The translations under genes were made by a program, and so were the position numbers. Positions 25,822-34,826 of a stretch of DNA of 64,000 nucleotides are shown here, piece after piece. Source of the DNA: CBDCWT01 sp965223305 (lineage in GTDB: Bacteria > Planctomycetota > Planctomycetia > Pirellulales > Pirellulaceae); assembly GCA_965223305.1 (NCBI GenBank), contig CBDCWT010000001.1, positions 22,637 to 86,636 on the forward strand. Reading direction: 5' to 3'. Every line of letters starts with the position of its first letter. Positions within the stretch are counted from its first letter, which is position 1. The notes under the pieces are model-generated. The model saw only the letters and a program-made list of their open reading frames with translations, made no database searches and had not been told where the DNA came from.

Positions 25822-25934
25822 GGCCGGCCTCCTTGGGTCGAGTCTCCAAAAGCGGAATCCGTGGAAGGCACAGTCGGTGACGACTGTGTTGAATAATCGA
25901 TACCGGCTGGCGGACGTCTGTTGTTGTTAAACGT

Positions 25935-26870
25935 TCAGTGCTGCGCAGCGGGATCGGCCTGCACGTACGCATCGATCACCGCTCGTTCCCCTTCGATCCC
26001 GGGCCGCGAGTTACCGTGTTCCATCCCTAAGACCCCGTCAAATCCCTTGGAGTGAATGTGCTGAAAGACCTTGCTGTAGTTGATCTCACCGGTGCCGGGT
26101 TCTTTGCGGCCCGGGTTATCTCCGCATTGGAAATAGCCGATTTCGTCCCAGCAACGGTCGATGTTCGGAATGAGATTGCCTTCGGTGATTTGTTGATGAT
26201 AGATGTCAAACAGAATCTTGCAAGAAGGACTGTCAACGGCTTTGCAGAGGGCATAGGCCTGTGGAGATCCCTGCAGAAAGACACCGCCGTGATTGGCAAA
26301 CCAGTTCAGAGGTTCGAGGACCATGACCAGCTCGTGGGGTTCCAGGATGTCCGCACACCGACGCAGCAGTTCGATGACGTTGGCGGTTTGATAGCCCATC
26401 GCCAAACGGTCTCTCCCGTTCTGATCCACGTCTCCAGGAACAACTGTCATCCACTTCGCATTCACGCGGCGGGCAACGTCCACCGATTCGCGAATCTCTT
26501 TAAGGACCGCATCCCACACCGCCGGATCCTTCCTGGCGAAGGTCAACCGACCAATCGAGCCATGCGCGACAAACACCCCCATCTGCATTCCGAGGGAGTC
26601 CATGGTCTTGGCGATCTTTTCCTGCAGCTCGACCGGCTTCCTCTTCATGCCATTGTCTTCCCAGGCGGTAAATCCCTGGTCGGCAGCGAACTTAAGTTGG
26701 TCGACTTCGCGGTTTCCTGCAGACGCCTTGAACATGCCGAAATGGGGCGCGTAGTGCAGTTGAAAGCGGTGCTTCGGCGTCTCGGCTGCGGCGCCTGACC
26801 GGGTAAATCTTGTGGCAAACAGGCCGCCGGCGGCGGCCAAACCGGATACCAGGAATCGTCGTCGTCGCAT
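25935..26870 (-). CDS. Tat-exported TIM-barrel protein, hydroxypyruvate isomerase (Hyi)/xylose-isomerase-like
   Basis: 311 residues from ATG 26870 (GAGGA upstream); a longer frame to 26954 precedes the Tat signal and is unlikely. Tat motif RRRRFLVSG at the N-terminus. Barrel motifs: FAADQGFTAWEDNGM, GVFVAHGS, VMVLEPLN (metal Glu), ILFDIYHQQITEGNL, IGYFQCGDNPGRKEPGTGEI and GVLGMEHGNS. Members isomerise hydroxypyruvate and tartronate semialdehyde or act on sugars. Planctomycetes have many exported paralogues, so the substrate is open. Confidence 0.85.
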   Translation of the reverse strand: MRRRRFLVSGLAAAGGLFATRFTRSGAAAETPKHRFQLHYAPHFGMFKASAGNREVDQLKFAADQGFTAWEDNGMKRKPVELQEKIAKTMDSLGMQMGVFVAHGSIGRLTFARKDPAVWDAVLKEIRESVDVARRVNAKWMTVVPGDVDQNGRDRLAMGYQTANVIELLRRCADILEPHELVMVLEPLNWFANHGGVFLQGSPQAYALCKAVDSPSCKILFDIYHQQITEGNLIPNIDRCWDEIGYFQCGDNPGRKEPGTGEINYSKVFQHIHSKGFDGVLGMEHGNSRPGIEGERAVIDAYVQADPAAQH

Positions 26871-27042
26871 AGCATAGGTCCTCACAGTGTATTGGTTTCT
26901 ACTGTTATCGTCCCCGCGTTGTGTGGCGTCAACGGTTGCGAGCTCCCGGTCCACGGCGCGGTGCCTGTGCGAATTCGATCAGTTCAATGTGCGGATCCAC
27001 ACGCCGTGGGGCTCCGCGCGTCGATAATGCCGCCACTGCGGT

Positions 27043-27059
27043 TCGGCACGGGAGCTGCT
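27043..27059 (+). promoter_or_regulatory. Candidate sigma54 promoter of the cytochrome/USP operon
   Basis: TCGGCACGGGAGCTGCT: GGCACG at -24 and CTGCT at -12, spacing ten (GG 27045-27046, GC 27057-27058). It is 46 bases before the gene at 27104. Confidence 0.55.
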
Positions 27060-27103
27060 CTACGTTGTCAATTGGAACTTGGCGTTAGAGAAAGGAAGAA
27101 TCG

Positions 27104-27556
27104 ATGAAACGTCTTCTAGTCGCCCTCCTTTGTACAGCAGTGCTGTTGGGGATGTGGACGTTGCAGGGGCAGACGCAAGACCCGGAGCAAGTTCGCACTG
27201 ACAACGTCAAAACGTTCATGCGGGCGAAGCTGAGGCACGCTCAAGATGTACTGGAGGGTCTCGTTGTTGAGGACTATGACAAGATCGCCAAACACTCCCA
27301 GGAGATGAGCTTGCTGAGCTTGGCATCCAATTGGCAGGTCTTGCAAACTCCAAAGTATGCCGAGCACAGTCGGGACTTTCGCAAGGCGGCAGACAGGATC
27401 ACCAAGGAGGCTAAATCCGGGAATCTCGACGGGGCAACGTTGGGCTATGTTGAACTGACCATGAAGTGTGTCAACTGTCACAAGTACGTACGGCAAGTCC
27501 AGGTTGGCCAAGTCGGGCCCCTCGACGGGCCTGACGAGAGCGGTCTGAAGTTCTAG
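27104..27556 (+). CDS. Exported monohaem cytochrome, class II (c'-like)
   Basis: 150 residues. Signal peptide MKRLLVALLCTAVLLGMW, a helical body, and one haem c motif CVNCHKY near the C-terminus (about 122-126), the position typical of cytochrome c' and c-556. Cytochromes c' bind NO or shuttle electrons. AAAGGAAG precedes the ATG. The USP gene follows after 12 bases, so a respiratory or NO role in the stress regulon is plausible. Confidence 0.8.
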   Translation: MKRLLVALLCTAVLLGMWTLQGQTQDPEQVRTDNVKTFMRAKLRHAQDVLEGLVVEDYDKIAKHSQEMSLLSLASNWQVLQTPKYAEHSRDFRKAADRITKEAKSGNLDGATLGYVELTMKCVNCHKYVRQVQVGQVGPLDGPDESGLKF

Positions 27557-27568
27557 AAAGGCAGTACC

Positions 27569-27997
27569 ATGAGTGGATTGACAGCCAACAACGTAGTGGT
27601 TCCTGTCGACTTTTCCGACGAGTCAATAGCTGCCGTCGACACCGCGCTTGAGATCACCGGCGACGCAAGTAAGGTGCACGTGGTGCATGTATTGCCAGAG
27701 CTCAATGCGGCGGACCCCGGGTTTGTCTGGCAGACGGTCGACGAAGAGGTCCGCAGTCATCACGCCGCGCAAGCGTTACGCGAGCGTTTGGCAGCCGATC
27801 GCTACGCGCTGCTTGACATCCACGTCGAGACGGGCGATCCAGGGCACCGTGTGGCCAACTTCGCGGAGAACTCGGAGTGCGACTTGATCGTGGTGCCGTC
27901 GCATGGCCGGCGCGGACTGTCACGGATGCTGATTGGATCGGTGGCTGAACGGATCATCCGCTTGGCGCATTGCCCGGTCTTGGTGCTGCGGAACTAA
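27569..27997 (+). CDS. Universal stress protein (UspA family)
   Basis: 142 residues. VVVPVDFSDESIAAVDTAL at the N-terminus, VVPSHGRRGLSRMLIGSVAE as ATP-binding loop with Ser replacing Thr in the usual GTHG, and ending CPVLVLRN. Co-transcribed with the cytochrome (12-base gap) and the methyltransferase (19-base gap). Confidence 0.92.
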   Translation: MSGLTANNVVVPVDFSDESIAAVDTALEITGDASKVHVVHVLPELNAADPGFVWQTVDEEVRSHHAAQALRERLAADRYALLDIHVETGDPGHRVANFAENSECDLIVVPSHGRRGLSRMLIGSVAERIIRLAHCPVLVLRN

Positions 27998-28016
27998 GAG
28001 CGCCCGATTCAACCCC

Positions 28017-28691
28017 ATGACTCAGAAACTGTGGACCGCGGTCGACGACTACATCGCACAACGACTTGGCTCCAGTGACTCCGTTTTGGATGAGGTAAGC
28101 AGCGCCTGCGCCGCCGCAGGGCTGCCGCCCATCAGCGTTTCTCCCAGTCAAGGAAAGCTGCTCTCGATTCTGGCAGCGGCACAGGGAGCTCGTTCCATTC
28201 TGGAAATTGGCACATTAGGTGGTTACAGCACGATTTGGCTTGCTCGATCGCTTCCGCCGGACGGGTGTCTGATCAGTTTGGAGCTCGACGCCCGGCACGC
28301 AGAAGTTGCTCGGGCGAATATCGCGCGGGCTGGATTTGCAGGAATCGTCGATGTCCGTGTTGGCGCCGCGCTCGACACCCTCGCCCAGCTGCCATCGGAA
28401 ACCCGCTTCGACATGACATTCATCGACGCCGACAAGGAGCTTCTTGCGGAATACTTCGAGTGGGCGATGAAGTTCTCGCGGCGCGGCAGTCTGATCATTG
28501 CCGACAACGTCGTTCGTAACGGAGATATCCTCGACGAGACGAGCGCCGATCCGAGAGTTGTGGGTGTGCGCCGTTTTTACGAGATGCTCGCTGCCGACCA
28601 ACGAGTCGACGCGACAGCTATCCAGACCGTCGGTATCAAAGGGTACGACGGCTTCGCCATGATCCGTGTCGCGGTGGCTCCAGAGCCGTGA
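28017..28691 (+). CDS. SAM-dependent O-methyltransferase (family 3, caffeoyl-CoA OMT-like)
   Basis: 224 residues from ATG 28017. Motifs: SPSQGKLLSILAAAQGARSI, LEIGTLGGYSTIWLA (SAM site), ISLELDARHAEVA, FDMTFIDADKELLAEYFEWA (metal-binding Asp) and IIADNVVRNG. Transfers methyl to small catechol-type or related acceptors. Linked with USP; substrate unknown. Confidence 0.88.
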   Translation: MTQKLWTAVDDYIAQRLGSSDSVLDEVSSACAAAGLPPISVSPSQGKLLSILAAAQGARSILEIGTLGGYSTIWLARSLPPDGCLISLELDARHAEVARANIARAGFAGIVDVRVGAALDTLAQLPSETRFDMTFIDADKELLAEYFEWAMKFSRRGSLIIADNVVRNGDILDETSADPRVVGVRRFYEMLAADQRVDATAIQTVGIKGYDGFAMIRVAVAPEP

Positions 28692-28728
28692 CCGTGGCTG
28701 CGCTTCACAAACCTGCGAACATCCACCT

Positions 28729-29190
28729 CACCCTCCCGCGCGGGAGGGTCGGACGCGTAGCGTCCGGGGAGGGCGGTCTGGGAGTAATCGCCCCGAGGCG
28801 TGCCCCCCTCTCCGGCCCTTCGGGTCGACTCTCCCCGAGGGGAGAGTGAAGAAACACGAAATCACGCACTAACTTAAAAGCTACACAACCTCACCGGGGA
28901 GAAGGTGGCCGAAGGCCGAACGCGGGGAGAATCCAAATCAGCCGGAATGCGTTAGCATCCGGTTTTGGTCGTGGGTCACCTCATCCTTGCAACAGTCGTG
29001 CAAGACGTTCGGGAGGGCGAGGCTCCCGCCGAGCCGTTTTCCGCCTGTCGGTTTTGTGTACTTTGCTTCCGGCGGACGGCACACGGAGTGTGCCTGCTAC
29101 ATTTTCGGGAGGGCGGGGCTCCTGCCGAGCCGAGATACATCAGGAGTGTGGTAACGTGGAAACCGTGGGCTAACGCCCAGCGGCTGATGC
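28729..29190. repeat. Large intergenic repeat cluster
   Basis: The 563-base gap 28692-29254 has no gene. It carries the CTCTCCCC hairpin family (28729-28850), CCGGATGCTAACGC-type units (28939-28965), GGGAGGGCGAGGCTCC copies at 29009-29037 and 29104-29133, the ACGGCACACGGAGTGTGCC palindrome (29075-29095) and AACCGTGGGCTAACGCCC (29158-29187). Confidence 0.8.
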
Positions 29191-29254
29191 TGCAGAAGTC
29201 TTGGCGGACTCTTTGTCCTCTGTGTTTTTTCTTCGCTAAGCAGGAGCATGTTCG

Positions 29255-29509
29255 ATGTCACTCGAAACACTAACAGCGTTCTTCGGCTGGTGTACCGTAG
29301 TCAACTTTGGTGTGTTGTTGCTTTCCACGATCGCCCTTGCTGTGGGCCGCGATTCAGTCGCGAAGATTCACGCGAAAATGTTCGCTCTGGAAGAAGCCGC
29401 CTTGAAACCCATCTACTTCCAGTACCTGGCGCACTACAAGATCATAGCGTTGGCACTGAACTTGGCTCCCTACGTTGCTTTGAAACTGCTTGCCTCGACG
29501 GCCACGTGA
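29255..29509 (+). CDS. Small membrane protein, DUF6868-like
   Basis: 84 residues, two hydrophobic segments. Begins MSLETLTAFFGWCTVVNFGV and contains a conserved-looking MFALEEAALKPIYFQYLAHYK, the pattern I associate with the DUF6868 family. CAGGAG lies about ten bases upstream. Function unknown. Confidence 0.65.
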   Translation: MSLETLTAFFGWCTVVNFGVLLLSTIALAVGRDSVAKIHAKMFALEEAALKPIYFQYLAHYKIIALALNLAPYVALKLLASTAT

Positions 29510-29837
29510 TCAAGGGCTGAGGGAGTGATCTCCGACGGTACTTCTCCCCCCTCGCTTTCTTGAAGTTGCGCTGAGGGTAACGAATTTGCCTGGATTTTCG
29601 GAACCCGAAGCGTTAGCGAGGGGTGTCGACGCAAGTTATTCCCTCGCTCACGCTTCGGGTTCCGATGGAGGCGAAATGCACAACATCAAAACTAACGCTC
29701 CGGGTTCCAACTTCGTAACTAGCCCTTCGGGTCAGGAATTTGCTTTCTCCACGGCGATCTCCCCTTGCCGACCGGCCCCAGGCGAATTACCATCATTAGT
29801 TGATGAGACTGTGTATCAATATCAATACAGACCCGCG

Positions 29838-30101
29838 ATGTTGCGCCTAAACGATTCCAGCCCTTGGCAGCTGATCCCCCTGCAGCAGCTAGAAACCGGT
29901 CGCACGGCGATGATCGATCAGTTGGTCGGCCGACCGGACCAGGTACATCGTCTCCAGGAGCTCGGTTTGCGGCAGGGCGTCGTTGTCGAGATGGTGCGGC
30001 ACGGCAGCCCCTGCATCGTGCGACTGGGGGACTGCAAATTCTGCTTCCGGGAGGCGGATTTGTTTAGCGTCCTGGTCCGCTCTGCAGGCCCCTCGTCATG
30101 A
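29838..30101 (+). CDS. feoA: FeoA-domain protein (first of two)
   Basis: About 87 residues from ATG 29838; the frame is open back to 29586 but that part lacks FeoA similarity and I do not include it. FeoA (SH3-like) features: LIPLQQLETGRTAMIDQLVG, LQELGLRQGVVVEMVR, CIVRLGDCKFCFREADLFSVL. Cytosolic partner of FeoB. Overlaps the second feoA by four bases. Confidence 0.8.
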   Translation: MLRLNDSSPWQLIPLQQLETGRTAMIDQLVGRPDQVHRLQELGLRQGVVVEMVRHGSPCIVRLGDCKFCFREADLFSVLVRSAGPSS

Positions 30102-30325
30102 TGTTGTCGGACCTATCCACCGGCGAGTGCGGCACGGTCGTTACCGTCCGCGGCGACGGCGAGATAAGTGTCCGGCTGATGGAGATGGGATTGACTCCGG
30201 GCGTCGACGTGCGGTTGATCGGAACGGCGCCGTTGGGCGACCCGCTGGAGTTGGAAGTGCGTGGCTACCGGCTGAGTGTCAGGCGGCAGGAAGCTGCACA
30301 CGTAGAAATTCGGCGGAGCGAGTAG
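30098..30325 (+). CDS. feoA: FeoA-domain protein (second of two)
   Basis: 75 residues, full-length FeoA: LSDLSTGECGTVVTVRGDG, RLMEMGLTPGVDVRLIGTAP, LELEVRGYRLSVRRQEAAHV. Two adjacent feoA genes before feoB indicate that each may bind a different face of FeoB (inference). Confidence 0.9.
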   Translation: MMLSDLSTGECGTVVTVRGDGEISVRLMEMGLTPGVDVRLIGTAPLGDPLELEVRGYRLSVRRQEAAHVEIRRSE

Positions 30326-30381
30326 CGGTTCGCGATGGTGGTGTCGCTACCTACCGACCTCCGCGTCGATTGTTGGCCTGG

Positions 30382-32641
30382 ATGACCCCGCCCGCCCCAC
30401 ACACATTGACAGTGGCTTTGATCGGCAATCCCAACACAGGAAAGTCGACACTCTTTAATGCGCTTTGCGGTGTACGACAACGGGTCGGCAACTATCCTGG
30501 GGTGACGGTCGAAAAGAAGCTGGGGCGGACTCAGGTCGCGGGGCAGGAGCTGGTGTTCGTTGACCTGCCGGGAACCTACAGCCTAGCTCCCAGATCCCCG
30601 GATGAGATGATCGCGGTCGACGTGTTGTTGGGCAGGCGTGACGACGTCGCCGCCCCGGACGTCGTTCTATGCATTGTCGACGCCAGCAACTTGGAGCGGA
30701 ACCTCTATCTGCTAAGCCAACTTCTGGAGCTCGAGCTGCCGACGGTGGTGGCGGTCAACATGGTCGACATGGCCGCTGACAAGGGTATCAAGCTGGACCT
30801 TGAACGACTTCGATCGCAAATCAAGGTGCCGGCCGTGTCGACGCAGGCCAACAAGCGCGTGGGGCTGGAGCAGCTGAAGAAGACTTTGCTTGCGACGGCG
30901 AGTGCGCCGGCCCCCGCATCTCCCGCTCCATTGCCAGAAGTATTCCAACGCGAGGTCACGGCGCTTCAGCAGCAACTAGACAGCCAGACACCAGATGGGC
31001 TGGAGTCGCCGGACAGCCAGGAATCCGTTCCCCGCTACTTGGCTGAGCGGCTACTGCTGGACACGAGTGGATATCTGCAGCAGGCGGGGCTATCACTTCC
31101 CAACGGTCATCTCTCTGACGCTCTTTCGGCCGCTAGAGGACGTTTGGCACAAGCCGGTTGCCCGGTCCCAGCGGTCGAGTCGATCGCGCGTTACCGCTGG
31201 GTGGCCGATGTGCTCGAGGGAGTTGTTATCCGCCCCGGCAAACGGCGAGCGACGTTTAGCGACAGGCTAGACGGTGTGCTGACCCACCGGTTTTGGGGCA
31301 GCCTCATCTTTCTGGTTGTGATGGTGGCGCTGTTTCAGTCTGTGTTCTACATTGCCGAACCGGCGTCGGCTTTTCTGGACTGGATCAACGGTTTGCTGGC
31401 CAGTTTCGTGGAAAGTCACCTGTCAGAAGGAGCTCTCCGCTCGCTGCTTATCAACGGCGTGATTGCCGGAGTGGGCAGTGTATTGATCTTCCTTCCGCAA
31501 ATCTTCGCCCTGTTTTTGTTTATTGCGGTTCTCGAAGACTGCGGCTACATGACGCGGGCGGCCTACTTGATGGACAGATTGATGTGCCGGGTCGGGCTTA
31601 ACGGCAAATCCTTCATTCCGCTGCTTTCTTCTTTCGCCTGTGCGATCCCGGGCATCATGGCAGCGCGAGTCATCGAGAACCGGCGAGACCGGCTGGCAAC
31701 GATCCTAATTGCACCGCTAATGAGTTGCAGCGCGCGTCTACCGGTGTACACACTGCTGATTGCGGCTTTCATCCCACCGTCTCGCTACGCCGGTGGGCTG
31801 ATCGGCCTGCAAGGGCTGACGATGTTCGCCATGTATTCGGTGGGAATCTTGACCGCAATCGTAGTCGCCTTGATTCTCAAGAAGACGATCCTCAGGGGAC
31901 CGGCTCCGCCATTTGTCATGGAGCTTCCGGCGTACAAAATTCCTGCTCTGGCTACGGTGTTACACCGGATGGTCGACCGCGGATGGGGCCTTCGTACGGC
32001 GCGCGGGAACGTTGATTTTCGCGGTCACGATTGTGGTCTGGGCAGCTGCGTACTACCCCAGAAACCCAGCTCGTATCGAATCGAGCTTGCTTGCCGAACA
32101 GGATACGCTTCGCGAGCAAATCACTGAACTCGAGGAAACGCGAGACGGAGGTGCGCGGGGAGATGAATATGCTGGCTTGGAACGTCGCTTGACAGAAGTC
32201 GACAACCAGATCCAAGCACAGTATTTGGAGCAGAGCCTGCTGGGACGGCTGGGTCGTGGCGTAGAGCCCTTGGTTCGTCCATTGGGTTGGGACTGGAAGA
32301 TTGGCTGCGCGGTGATCGCTTCCTTTCCGGCCCGTGAGGTGATTATTGCTACGCTCGGTGTTATTTACGGGCTGGGCGACGACGCCGAAACGCACACGCT
32401 GGCCGACTCGCTGCGCGGCGCCAAGTGGAAATCGACAGGAGAACCGGTCTTTAACACGCCGGTAGCACTCTCCATCATGGTGTTCTTCGCGCTGTGCGCA
32501 CAGTGTGCTTCGACACTGGCGGTGATCAAGCGTGAGACAAACAGCTGGGGATGGCCGGCCTTCACATTTGTCTACATGACCGGGCTGGCTTATCTCGCCG
32601 CTTTGGTGACGTATCAAGTTGGCAAGATGGTCGCCTCGTAA
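30382..32641 (+). CDS. feoB: Ferrous iron transport protein B, frameshifted as sequenced
   Basis: About 752 residues after correction. G domain: GNPNTGKSTLFNAL (G1), DLPGTYSL (G3), NMVD (G4). Transmembrane part has the FeoB-specific EDCGYMTRAAYLMDRLM, PLLSSFACAIPGIMAAR and PLMSCSARLPVY motifs. An extra G in GGGG at 31985-31988 breaks the frame after VDRG; without it the protein reads VDRGWAFVRRAGTLIF and continues to 32641 (FPAREVIIATLGVIYG). Start ATG 30382 is chosen where similarity begins; no clear ribosome site. Confidence 0.88.
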
Positions 32642-32659
32642 AGATCCGGCAGGCCTTCA

Positions 32660-32950
32660 AGAGGTCGGGACGGCAAGGCCAACGCCCGGGAGGGCGAGGC
32701 CAACATTCGGGAGGACGAGGCCAACATTCGGGAGGGCGAGGCTCCTGCCGAGCCGCGGGGTGACCAGAGGAGCAGGAGCAGGAGATAGGAGCAGGAGCAG
32801 GAGGAGCGTCAACGCTCGGGAGGGCGAGGCCAACGCTCGGGAGGGCGAGGCTCCTGCCGAGCCGCGGGGTGACCAGAGGAGCAGGAGATAGGAGCAGAAG
32901 CAGGAGGGGCGTCAACGCTCGGGAGGGCGAGGCTCCTGCCGAGCCGGGGT
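32660..32950. repeat. Tandem array of GGGAGGGCGAGGC units with AGCAGGAG tracts
   Basis: At least six copies of CGGGAGGGCGAGGC, three ending in CTCCTGCCGAGCC, separated by AACGCTCGG/AACATTCGG links and purine-rich GGAGCAGGAGCAGGAGATAG tracts. Units are about 25-75 bases apart. Not a CRISPR: unit lengths and spacers are irregular and spacers are themselves repeats. Confidence 0.8.
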
Positions 32951-32983
32951 AATCAGAGGCTGTGAGGAGCAGGAGATGGGGAG

Positions 32984-33274
32984 ATGAATGGAGAGGATGC
33001 GGTCGCACTCGTTTTTGTCTTCGTCGCCGCTTGCTATCTGGTGGCCCGCGCGCTGAGACACACGCTGAGGCGCAAAGCACACGACTGCGCAAGTGGGTGC
33101 TCTGGCTGTAAGGAAACCGTGGCGATCGTCCCGCTCCATGCTCCCCCAACGTTGCGTGGTCCGAGCCAACAGGACTCACAAGGCAACTTGAACCAAGACC
33201 ATCAAGCCGAACCCGCCCATGAACGACCAAGCGATTTGGCTGGGCGTGTGGGTCGCGAGCGCGTCGGGGATTAG
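32984..33274 (+). CDS. FeoB-associated Cys-rich membrane protein
   Basis: 96 residues as read. One N-terminal helix (about 6-25), then RRKAHDCASGCSGCK, the CxxGCxxC signature of the small Cys-rich proteins that follow feoB. The last third overlaps the convergent ZIP gene by 99 bases and looks non-conserved; family members are usually shorter, so the C-terminus may be wrong. Confidence 0.7.
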   Translation: MNGEDAVALVFVFVAACYLVARALRHTLRRKAHDCASGCSGCKETVAIVPLHAPPTLRGPSQQDSQGNLNQDHQAEPAHERPSDLAGRVGRERVGD

Positions 33275-33965
33275 CTCGACGATCACCAGGTACATCATCG
33301 CGCCAGCGGCAAAACCGAGGAAGGGAAGCATGAGTGGTTCGAAGATCCACACGGCGAGGCTGGCAGGAACGGCCGCGATGGGTTGGGGTAAGCTGGTCAG
33401 GAAAGCGAGCAGAAAACACTTCCCAATGGACGCGCCGCGAGAACGCATGGGTAGCGCCACCGCCAACCCCTCGGGCATGTTATGAATGGAGATGGCCAAC
33501 GCGATGTAGAGGCCCAGGCCTTCCAGCTGTTCGTGATGCCCCTCCGAGCCAAAGCCGACACCGACGGCGACACCTTCGGGAATCGAATGAAACGCCATCG
33601 CGATAAAGACAAGCGCCTCGACGCGACCTCCCAGGGGCTTCAGCCAGCGGGATTGGAGCCGTGCAGGTGTGAGGAAAACGATGAACCGACCACAACAGCA
33701 GGCAGCCCAAGAACATCCCGCCAAGTGTGCGGAGCACCGCGCCCAGCTGCAGGGCCTCTTCGGAACCCAGCGTGAAGGCCGGCAGCAGGAGGTTGTAGAC
33801 TGAAGCGGCAAACATCAGTCCGCCAGCGAACGCGTAGCCGATTCCAATTCGGCTCTCGATATCGACTCCCCGCACCAGCAGCGGTAGCACCCCCAACCCA
33901 CAAGCGAGGCTGGCCAAGACCCCAGCTGCAACGCTTGCCAAAATCAGATCGTATGAGTCGCTCAA
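33176..33965 (-). CDS. ZIP-family metal transporter, frameshifted as sequenced
   Basis: About 262 residues after correction, eight membrane helices. TTG start at 33965 behind GACAGGAG. N-terminal part VAAGVLASLACGLGVLPLL, GGLMFAASVYNLLLPAF. After an extra base in the AAAA run at 33675-33678 (plus strand), the protein resumes with AMAFHSIPEGVAVGVGFG and ISIHNMPEGLAVALPM, the two His/Glu metal-site helices. Imports divalent metals (Zn, Fe, Mn). Confidence 0.85.
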
Positions 33966-34160
33966 CGGCGGCTCCTGTCTCGAGTGAAGTGTTGCAATGG
34001 GGTGGGTCGGTTGTCTATAAGAACTTGCCAGCGGAAGTGTGCACTTCGCATGCCGCCGGAGTCCGCCGCCAACTTTCCAGGTTAGCCCTAGTGATCGTGC
34101 TGGTGATCGCCTCTCTGTTGCTACTCTACGCCTTGCGATAGCAGCCCGAGAGATGGTCCG

Positions 34161-34258
34161 TTTAACCGCGACGCAGAGGGCTTGGCCGCGAGGGGGCTAA
34201 GCCATTCGAGCAGTTGCGGCCGGCAAGCCCCGTCGCCGAGCGCGTGACCTGTCATGGC
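34161..34258. repeat. About 98-bp direct repeat, copy 1
   Basis: Begins TTTAACCGCGACGCAGAGG and ends GAGCGCGTGACCTGTCATGG. Nearly identical to 34433-34532. The gap 33966-34826 contains both copies and no convincing gene. Confidence 0.8.
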
Positions 34259-34432
34259 GAATGCACAACAACTCATCAGACGCGCTCGCCGCCGGAGTTC
34301 GCTGAGCTTCGCCCGGCTGGACGGAAGCTCGTCTCCCAGCGAACTCCTCTGGGTCGCGGTTAAACTACGGAAAGGCTTGCATTGACTGGCTCCGGCTAGT
34401 CAGTCAACCACACGCCGATACGCTCGTTTAAC

Positions 34433-34532
34433 TTTAACCGCGACGCAGAGGGGCTTGGCCGCGAGGGGGCTAAGCCATTCGAGCAGTTGCGGCCGGTAAG
34501 CCCCGTCGCCGAGCGCGTGACCCGTCATGGCA
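34433..34532. repeat. About 98-bp direct repeat, copy 2
   Basis: Same sequence as 34161-34258 with a few differences (GAGGGGCTTGGCC, CCGGTAAGCC, GACCCGTCATGG), 272 bases away in the same orientation. Confidence 0.8.
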
Positions 34533-34751
34533 GACGAGTTTGAGGCTTGCCGATTCCCGCCGAACATTCGATATTCAACATCGCTACATCACGCGCCGCT
34601 TGCTCGATGCCACCAAGAGGCGTGCGAACCACTGGGCGCGAGAGGTTCCTATGCGCCCGATATTGCACAGGACCGTGACAAGATCGCACACCACGGCCTG
34701 GAAAACGGGGCAGCAGTCGGTTGGCCAACCCTCTTTTGCGGAGGAACGGTT

Positions 34752-34768
34752 CTGGTATGCCGTTTGCC
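34752..34768 (+). promoter_or_regulatory. Candidate sigma54 promoter of the cation ATPase/USP operon
   Basis: CTGGTATGCCGTTTGCC: GG 34754-34755, GC 34766-34767, spacing ten; -12 TTTGC is good, -24 TGGTATG is weaker than the others. It ends 60 bases before the ATPase start. Confidence 0.4.
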
Positions 34769-34826
34769 GAAGATGGCAAGTAGGCCGCCGCAGTGGCGTG
34801 GCGGGAAGGAACTAGGGGCGCAGCGA

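Noticed and set aside
29586..29837. N-terminal extension of the first FeoA
   Set aside because: The open frame runs back to 29586, but the segment has no FeoA similarity.
32660..32950. CRISPR-like array
   Set aside because: Units and spacers are irregular, the spacers are themselves repeats, and no cas gene is near.
33935..34141. 68-residue plus-strand ORF with a C-terminal hydrophobic stretch
   Set aside because: It overlaps the start of the ZIP gene, has no ribosome site and no recognisable family; kept out although the hydrophobic tail is notable.
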